From Lentilactobacillus fungorum (GTDB taxonomy: Bacteria; Bacillota; Bacilli; Lactobacillales; Lactobacillaceae): a stretch of 64,000 nucleotides of DNA. Shown piece after piece: positions 57,433-64,000 of this stretch. Below the pieces are notes generated by a model. That model saw only the letters and a list, made by a program, of their open reading frames with translations. It was not told the origin of the DNA and made no database searches. The stretch lies in the NCBI RefSeq assembly GCF_016860605.1, contig NZ_BNJR01000004.1:124001-188000 (forward strand). The letters run 5' to 3'. Numbering within the stretch: position 1 is the first letter of the stretch; each line of letters opens with the position of its first letter. The position numbers and the translations under genes are program-made.

Positions 57433-58854
57433 ATGTCTGCGTCAAACCATAGTAGTTGTACCACTTTATTAGTTGGTAAGAATGCCAGTTATGATGGGGC
57501 TACTTTAATCGCTAGAAATGAGGATGCTGGCGAAGCAGTCCATCCTAAAAAATTTGTTGTAGTCCATCACGAAGATCAGCCAGTTGACTATCACGCAAAG
57601 CTCAGTCAATTTTCAATTACTTTGCCTGACCAGCCGGTTCGTTACACATCAATGCCAGATGCGGCCACGGATGAGGGCATTTGGGGCGAAGCTGGGGTTA
57701 ATCTGGATAACGTGGCGATGAGTGCCACCGAAACAATTACAACTAATGCTAGAATCTTGGGAGCTGATCCGTTTGTTAAAAATGGTTTTGGTGAAGAAGA
57801 CCTCCTCACAATTACCTTGCCATATATTAAAACAGCTAGACAAGGGGTTCAACGAGTGGGGCAACTACTCAAAAAGTATGGTACTTACGAATCAAATGGA
57901 ATTATTTTTTCGGATATTAATGAAATTTGGTATATGGAAACTGCCGGCGGCCATCATTGGGTCGCTCAGCGAATTCCCGATGATGCATATGTCATTGCGC
58001 CAAATCAGACGGGGATTCAAGAAGTTAAATTTGATGACCCGGATAACTTTATGTATTCAGCTGACCTGCTCAAATTTGTTGAAAAAAATCATTTAAATTT
58101 AGGTGAAGGCTTTAATTTCCGAAAAATTTTTGGTTCCGACACCCAGTTAGATCATCACTATAACACGCCGCGAGCTTGGTTTGGTCAGCGCTACTTTAAT
58201 CCTAAACGGGTGGCTAATCAATCACCTGAGAGTGCTGATCTGCCATTTATTAATTATGCGGATCGAAAAATCACGATTGAAGATATTAAATACGTCCTTA
58301 GTTCTCACTATCAAGATACGCCTTATGACCCCTTCGCTCCAAGCGCTGATTATCATACCAATCCATATCGGCCAATTGGCTTTAACCGTAATCAGGAATT
58401 GTCGATTCTCCAAATTCGGCCGTATGTGCCAAAGGCATTTGCCGCAATTCAGTGGATTGCGTTTGCTGCCAACCCGTTTAACACGCTGGCGCCCTTTTAT
58501 ACGAACATTTTGGATACGCCCGACTGCTATCGCGACACAACAACACTGGTGGATAGTCATAATGCCTACTGGGCGAATCGGTTAATCTCACTAATCGCTG
58601 CTGATCACTACTCAGAAGTAATGGCAGACATCGAAGCCTATCAACAGGCAACTTTGGCATACGGTCATCAGCGAATTTCTAGAATTGACAAAACGGTGGC
58701 CGATAAAACTGGCGGCGACTTAATGCAGGCCTTAAGTCAAGCTAATGAGCGAACTGCCGATCGAATCATGAAAGATACTGAAGACTTATTAACAAAATTA
58801 GTGACGAAAGTGAGTGATCATAGCCGCGGCGCGTTTACCCGTGATCATTATTAA
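57433..58854 (+). CDS. C69-family dipeptidase (PepD-like)
   Basis: N-terminal nucleophile dipeptidase of peptidase family C69, common in lactobacilli. The 473-residue protein has SSCTTLLVGKNASYDG with the putative nucleophile Cys9, LIARNEDAG, and ETAGGHHWVAQRIPDDAY. Cytosolic, no signal. ATG 57433, SD AGGAGGG. Faces a paralogue of similar length on the other strand (59034-60467). Confidence 0.92.
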   Translation: MSASNHSSCTTLLVGKNASYDGATLIARNEDAGEAVHPKKFVVVHHEDQPVDYHAKLSQFSITLPDQPVRYTSMPDAATDEGIWGEAGVNLDNVAMSATETITTNARILGADPFVKNGFGEEDLLTITLPYIKTARQGVQRVGQLLKKYGTYESNGIIFSDINEIWYMETAGGHHWVAQRIPDDAYVIAPNQTGIQEVKFDDPDNFMYSADLLKFVEKNHLNLGEGFNFRKIFGSDTQLDHHYNTPRAWFGQRYFNPKRVANQSPESADLPFINYADRKITIEDIKYVLSSHYQDTPYDPFAPSADYHTNPYRPIGFNRNQELSILQIRPYVPKAFAAIQWIAFAANPFNTLAPFYTNILDTPDCYRDTTTLVDSHNAYWANRLISLIAADHYSEVMADIEAYQQATLAYGHQRISRIDKTVADKTGGDLMQALSQANERTADRIMKDTEDLLTKLVTKVSDHSRGAFTRDHY

Positions 58855-58885
58855 TCAGCAAAACTGAAACAGTTTAAGTTCATTT

Positions 58886-58940
58886 AAGCCAAAAGCGCCA
58901 TCATTTCAAAACGATTTTGAAATGGTGGCGCTTTTGGCTT
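58886..58940. terminator. Long palindrome between convergent dipeptidase genes
   Basis: A 55-bp inverted repeat with 26-bp arms starting AAGCCAAAAGCGCCA and a CGA loop, one mismatch that is a G-T pair in RNA. It ends TTTTGGCTTA and lacks a real T run. It may be a shared bidirectional terminator, or an mRNA 3'-end stabiliser. Confidence 0.65.
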
Positions 58941-59033
58941 AGTAACTATCAAGATCGGATTGCTGATTGGCTGGAACCAATGCGGCAAAGGGCAGCAGTG
59001 CCAATTAGTGCGCGGCGCTCTTCGGTTCTATAC

Positions 59034-60467
59034 TTATAAGTTAACGTCCTGCTTAAAATTCAGGGGTGATAAGTCCGTTGAATGAGTGATGATATTAGAA
59101 ATTAGCTGTTGATAAGCAGTTAATCCCCTTTGAGCGTTAGCAAAGTTAATTTTGGTCAGATAATTTGCTTGTTCGACGTTGGAAAGGCTGTTCACAACCT
59201 GATCTGCATTTGAAATAGCTTGTTGAAAGCTAATTCGCAATTGCTTTTGTGTATCGGCCAGTTTGGAGCCAAATTTAACATAATGCGGATCAACTAAAAC
59301 GCCAGCTAGTTTGTACGTCCAGTAAGCCTGGTCCGGTGAATACGAGCCAGTTGCATGTTGGTATTGGCTAGGGGTGTCGCTGGCGCCGGCATAAAAGGGA
59401 ACGAATGAACTTTGCGCAGCGACTCCCATAGCTAACCATTGAATCCCGGCAGCGGGGGTAGGCATAGAAGGGCGAATTTGGAGGATATGAGCCTCTTGAG
59501 TCTTGGCAAGACTAATTGGTCGGAAACGATGCTTGTCGGCCTCTGAGCCCTCACCAATTGGATCATAGGGGGTGCCTTGATAATGTGAGCTTAAAAAATC
59601 TTGGACGTCAAAGACACTTAATTTACGGTTACTATGATTAATGAATGGCATTTCCTGATCGGTTGGGTCATAGGTTTGCTCCGGTGAAAAAAGCCTGAGG
59701 CCGTACCAAACTCGCGGTGTATTGTAATAAGTGTCCGCCAATGTCGCTGTCCCAAAGATTTTGCGGAAGTTAAACGTTTGACCCGCTAAATCAGGATTTA
59801 GATGATGAGTTGCCACGAACTCACGGATATGAGTCGCCCACATGAAATGATCGAAATCGTCAAAATCAATTTCTTGAATGGCCGATTGATTTGCGATGAC
59901 AACGTAGCTATCGTCTGGGATCCGCTGGGCAACCCATTGATGGCCACCGGCAGTTTCCATGTACCAGGCTTCATTCTTATCAGCAAATAAAATGCCGTTT
60001 GATTCTGAAGTTCCATAATGTTCAATAATTTGGCCTAGTCGAGCTACTCCTTGACGGGCCGTTTTCACATAAGGTAATACCACCGTAATCATGGCTTCTT
60101 CGCCAATCCCATCTTTTACGAGGGGATCAGCTCCCAACGCCAGCTCGTTAGTGTAGGTGCTTTCAGTGGCACTCATTGCGACGCCGTATTCATTGAAGCC
60201 ATCTTCTTCAAATAATCCGTATTGAGAGGTCCATTCAGGGGTTGCTGAATATTTGGCCCGAATCTTAGGCAATGGCATTTTAAAGCCATTGTCCGTGGAG
60301 GAAAAAAGCTGATCGTCAGAGAATTCCTGATGTTCGTGGATCACGTAGTTTTTTGGCCAAGACGATTTACTATCTTCGTTGCGGGCAATCATAATTGAGC
60401 CGTCAACGCTGGCGTTTTTGCCGACGATCATGCTGGTGCAAGCAGAATAATTAGTTGTTGGAATCAT
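59034..60467 (-). CDS. C69-family dipeptidase (PepD-like), second paralogue
   Basis: A 477-residue paralogue of the convergent gene at 57433-58854, sharing CTSMIVGKNASVDGS (nucleophile Cys10), MIARNEDSK, GVAMSATES and ETAGGHQWVAQRIPDDSY. Start: ATG at 60467 has AGGAG at 8-nt spacing, while ATG at 60473 is only 2 nt from it. Likely cleaves dipeptides in the cytosol; specificities of the two may differ. Confidence 0.92.
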   Translation of the reverse strand: MIPTTNYSACTSMIVGKNASVDGSIMIARNEDSKSSWPKNYVIHEHQEFSDDQLFSSTDNGFKMPLPKIRAKYSATPEWTSQYGLFEEDGFNEYGVAMSATESTYTNELALGADPLVKDGIGEEAMITVVLPYVKTARQGVARLGQIIEHYGTSESNGILFADKNEAWYMETAGGHQWVAQRIPDDSYVVIANQSAIQEIDFDDFDHFMWATHIREFVATHHLNPDLAGQTFNFRKIFGTATLADTYYNTPRVWYGLRLFSPEQTYDPTDQEMPFINHSNRKLSVFDVQDFLSSHYQGTPYDPIGEGSEADKHRFRPISLAKTQEAHILQIRPSMPTPAAGIQWLAMGVAAQSSFVPFYAGASDTPSQYQHATGSYSPDQAYWTYKLAGVLVDPHYVKFGSKLADTQKQLRISFQQAISNADQVVNSLSNVEQANYLTKINFANAQRGLTAYQQLISNIITHSTDLSPLNFKQDVNL

Positions 60468-60563
60468 ATGCATATCTCCTATCGAAAGTGACTTCTATCT
60501 GAATTATTGTATCATCTTTTAGATAAAATCGGGCGGTTGACTGTTCAAGTTGGTAAATTCATA

Positions 60564-60592
60564 TTGCGACAGAAAATGAAAGAGCGTATACT
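60564..60592 (+). promoter_or_regulatory. Promoter of the tautomerase gene
   Basis: TTGCGA (60564-60569), 17-bp spacer, TATACT (60587-60592). Confidence 0.7.
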
Positions 60593-60623
60593 TTTTTCAA
60601 ACTCATAGTTTGGAGGGACTGTT

Positions 60624-60818
60624 ATGCCAATTGTGGATATTCATTTGATTGCCGGCCGATCGCAAGCTCAATTAAAAGGGCTTGTTGAAGATGTTACGGC
60701 TGCCGTGGTTAAAAACACCGGGGCGCCAGCTGAGCACGTTCACGTTATTTTGAGTGAAATGCAAAAGGATCGCTACAGTGTCGGTGGCGTTTTAAAGAGC
60801 GATGAAGAGTCAAATTAA
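60624..60818 (+). CDS. 4-oxalocrotonate tautomerase family protein
   Basis: A 64-residue protein starting MPIVDIHLIAGRS, so Pro2 would be the catalytic N-terminal Pro after Met removal, and Arg12 fits a conserved Arg. The second usual Arg (in RVIITEM of the classical enzyme) is His here (VHVILSEM). No aromatic degradation genes are nearby, so the natural substrate is unknown. SD TGGAGGG. Confidence 0.88.
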   Translation: MPIVDIHLIAGRSQAQLKGLVEDVTAAVVKNTGAPAEHVHVILSEMQKDRYSVGGVLKSDEESN

Positions 60819-60842
60819 AATAGCTTGTTTGATGAATTAATT

Positions 60843-60893
60843 GAGGGCTGCCAAATTGAAATCCCAATCCGATTTCAATTTGGCAGCTCTTTA
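60843..60893 (+). terminator. Intrinsic terminator after the tautomerase gene
   Basis: GGGCTGCCAAATTGAAATC pairs with GATTTCAATTTGGCAGCTC, followed by TTTATTT. Confidence 0.9.
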
Positions 60894-60962
60894 TTTGTGT
60901 TTCTGTAATCGGCTTAAGCTCATACTTATATTTCTTTTAGTTTTCTAAAGTTTAATGATGGA

Positions 60963-62556
<1,594 letters not shown>

Positions 62557-62591
62557 GTACGACTGGTTAAGTGAGTAATGCTTAGTTAAAT

Positions 62592-62647
62592 AAACCACTT
62601 GATAGATAATCCTTCGATTAAAAGTGTTATTTACCAAGTGGTTTTTT
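62592..62647 (+). terminator. Intrinsic terminator after glpK
   Basis: AAACCACTTG (62592-62601) pairs with CAAGTGGTTT (62635-62644) followed by T residues, with a partly paired inner loop. Confidence 0.85.
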
Positions 62648-62906
62648 AATGCGACATAAAGGTCAAAAATGATAATGGTTCACGGATATTATGATGAATT
62701 TTGGGCCACATAGAATAAATAGTGAGCTTTTTAGGCATATCAGCTGGTGGTTATGCTTGTTTTGTTTTAAGCTAATAAGCGCATTGTTCCAATAATTTTA
62801 GCAGTACCTATTGGTGCCTTAATTTGTTAGCTTGTTTAACGGGTTTCACAATTATGCAACTTTTATTATCATGAAAATTAGTGAATAAAATAATGAGTTT
62901 CATTGC
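62648..62906. other. AT-rich intergenic stretch without a recognised gene
   Basis: Between the glpK terminator and the next promoter I see no reading frame with an SD, no family match and no strong hairpin. It could hold a regulator site or a decayed gene, but nothing can be supported. Confidence 0.4.
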
Positions 62907-62935
62907 TTGAAATGGAATAATATTCATTATATGAT
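62907..62935 (+). promoter_or_regulatory. Promoter of the alcohol dehydrogenase gene
   Basis: TTGAAA (62907-62912), 17-bp spacer, TATGAT (62930-62935). Confidence 0.7.
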
Positions 62936-63004
62936 TTCATCGTGGAAGGGCTTACAAGGTACTTTGAAGGGGAGATCAAGTTATCTTTGAGGGGAGTTTG
63001 AAAT

Positions 63005-64000
63005 ATGTCAAGAAAAATTACTGGCGCAGTGGTCGAAGAACTCAACGCACCGTTTAAGTTGGAAACGTTAGAAATTGATGATCAGCCGAAAGCTCACGAA
63101 GTTTTGGTTCACATTGTTGCAAGCGGGATCTGTCATTCAGATGAAGCCGTTCGAACTGGAGCAGCTGGCGACTATCCATATCCGGGGGTGCTTGGTCATG
63201 AAGGCGCCGGCATTGTTGAAAAAGTGGGTAATCAAGTTACAACGGTTAAACCAGGCGATCATGTTATTTTGTCGTATGATTATGATGGAACTTGTCGTCA
63301 ATGTTTAACCGGGCATCCGTCTTCATGTGTTAATTGGGATCAATTAAATTTCAAGGGTGTTCGGCCAGATGGTTCGGTTGCGTTTACGCGTCCGGATGGG
63401 TCACCCATTCACAATTTCTTTAATCAATCATCAATGACTACTGAAACGCTAGTCCAAGAGCGTAATGTAACAGTCATTGACCAAGCAATTGATCTAAGAA
63501 AAGTTGGTCCGTTGGGCTGTGGCTTTGTAACCGGTTCCGGAACTGTTTTTAATGGGTTAAATCCTAAAGAAGGTTCATCAATTGTAATCGTTGGAACAGG
63601 TGCTGTTGGTTCGGCTGCGCTAATGGCGGCCAAAATTAAAGGCTGCACAACCATTATTTGCGTCGATATTCATGATTCACGCTTGGAAATGGCAAAGGAG
63701 CTGGGCGCAACCGATACCATTAATAGTCTCAATGAAGATTGGGTTGCCAAGGTCAAAGAATTGACTAACGGCCAAGGCGTCGATTTCGCCATTGATACAA
63801 CTGGAATTTCTGCAATTATGCATCAGGCAATTTCCGCGTTGGCTTCCGGCGGTCACTTAGCGCCAATTGCCGTCACCCAAAAGACCCTTGAATTCATGCC
63901 TTGGAATGAAGTAACAGCTCTTCAAAAACATGTCGATGGGGTATTGATGGGAGATGCTATTCCCCAATTGGCGATTCCAACGTTGATTCGTTTTTGGCAA
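63005..64000 (+). CDS. Zinc-dependent alcohol dehydrogenase, partial (3' end outside window)
   Basis: NAD(P)-dependent medium-chain dehydrogenase; 332 codons are visible and the frame is open at the window end. Catalytic zinc ligands are visible as Cys43 (GICHSDE), His65 (GHEGAG) and Cys in PLGCGFVTGSG. The nucleotide-binding motif is GTGAVGSAAL. The structural zinc loop reads D94-x2-C97-x2-C100-x7-C108, with Asp in place of the usual first Cys. The overall pattern fits the class III/aryl-alcohol dehydrogenase group; substrate is not known. ATG 63005 preceded by GAGGGGAG. Confidence 0.9.
   Translation, partial: MSRKITGAVVEELNAPFKLETLEIDDQPKAHEVLVHIVASGICHSDEAVRTGAAGDYPYPGVLGHEGAGIVEKVGNQVTTVKPGDHVILSYDYDGTCRQCLTGHPSSCVNWDQLNFKGVRPDGSVAFTRPDGSPIHNFFNQSSMTTETLVQERNVTVIDQAIDLRKVGPLGCGFVTGSGTVFNGLNPKEGSSIVIVGTGAVGSAALMAAKIKGCTTIICVDIHDSRLEMAKELGATDTINSLNEDWVAKVKELTNGQGVDFAIDTTGISAIMHQAISALASGGHLAPIAVTQKTLEFMPWNEVTALQKHVDGVLMGDAIPQLAIPTLIRFWQ

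Noticed and set aside
62648-62906. Possible decayed gene between glpK and the dehydrogenase
   Set aside because: Translations on the frames I read were full of stops and showed no recognisable family.

Overview
The window is a low-GC Firmicute chromosome segment. Gene order and family content point to Lactobacillaceae, most likely a heterofermentative lactobacillus (Lentilactobacillus-like; this is inference from order and content, no database was searched). Supporting signs are PolC-independent dnaE followed directly by pyk with no pfkA between them, a glycine T-box before glyQS, an FMN riboswitch before ribU, C69 dipeptidases, and TTG/GTG starts backed by strong Shine-Dalgarno (SD) sequences. 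Nearly everything is core housekeeping DNA. I see no prophage, insertion sequence transposase, CRISPR array, tRNA or rRNA.

Layout. 1-4589: end of a YitT-family gene, then a wall teichoic acid group (tagB-like, tagG-like, tagF-like) coupled to nfo. 4596-10014: ppsR-like (minus strand), then rpsU-yqeY, phoH-ybeY-dgkA-era-recO. 10038-16611: T-box, glyQ-glyS, dnaG-rpoD. 16652-23971: repeats, trmK-yqfO, pepT, CtsR-controlled clpB, a lipase-like hydrolase and a small membrane protein. 24112-33801: dnaE, pyk, cvfB-xerD-ribT-like-scpA-scpB-rluB. 33798-41896: FMN riboswitch-ribU, ypbB-recQ, a LysM protein, cmk, an S1 protein, der, hup. 41965-50402: a TPR protein, a second YitT gene, a five-unit repeat array, cca, an ABC-F gene, thyA-folA, degV. 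50516-57268: SGNH lipase-ypmS, repeat, yozE-rbgA-rnhB-dprA, topA. 57433-64000: two convergent C69 dipeptidases, a tautomerase, glpK, and a zinc alcohol dehydrogenase cut by the window end.

The most unusual content is a family of about 125-bp imperfect-palindrome repeats at four intergenic sites (10304-10379, 16652-16977, 44145-44750, 52094-52260). At every site the same end, reading CACTTT or TACTTT, stops 2-6 nt before the SD of the next gene (glyQ, trmK, yitT, yozE). Units are joined at AGGA, the same tetramer that starts or lies inside those SDs. The central stems differ between units while pairing is kept, and two copies 27 kb apart are almost identical. This looks like a mobile or amplifying hairpin element that targets SD sites, or a structured 5'-UTR element.

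Much of the window serves information processing: replication (dnaG, dnaE, topA), segregation (scpAB, xerD), repair and recombination (nfo, recO, recQ, dprA, rnhB), ribosome assembly and decoding (era, der, rbgA, ybeY, rluB, rpsU, trmK, cca, glyQS) and transcription (rpoD). Glycerol appears at two points, teichoic acid polymerisation and glpK.
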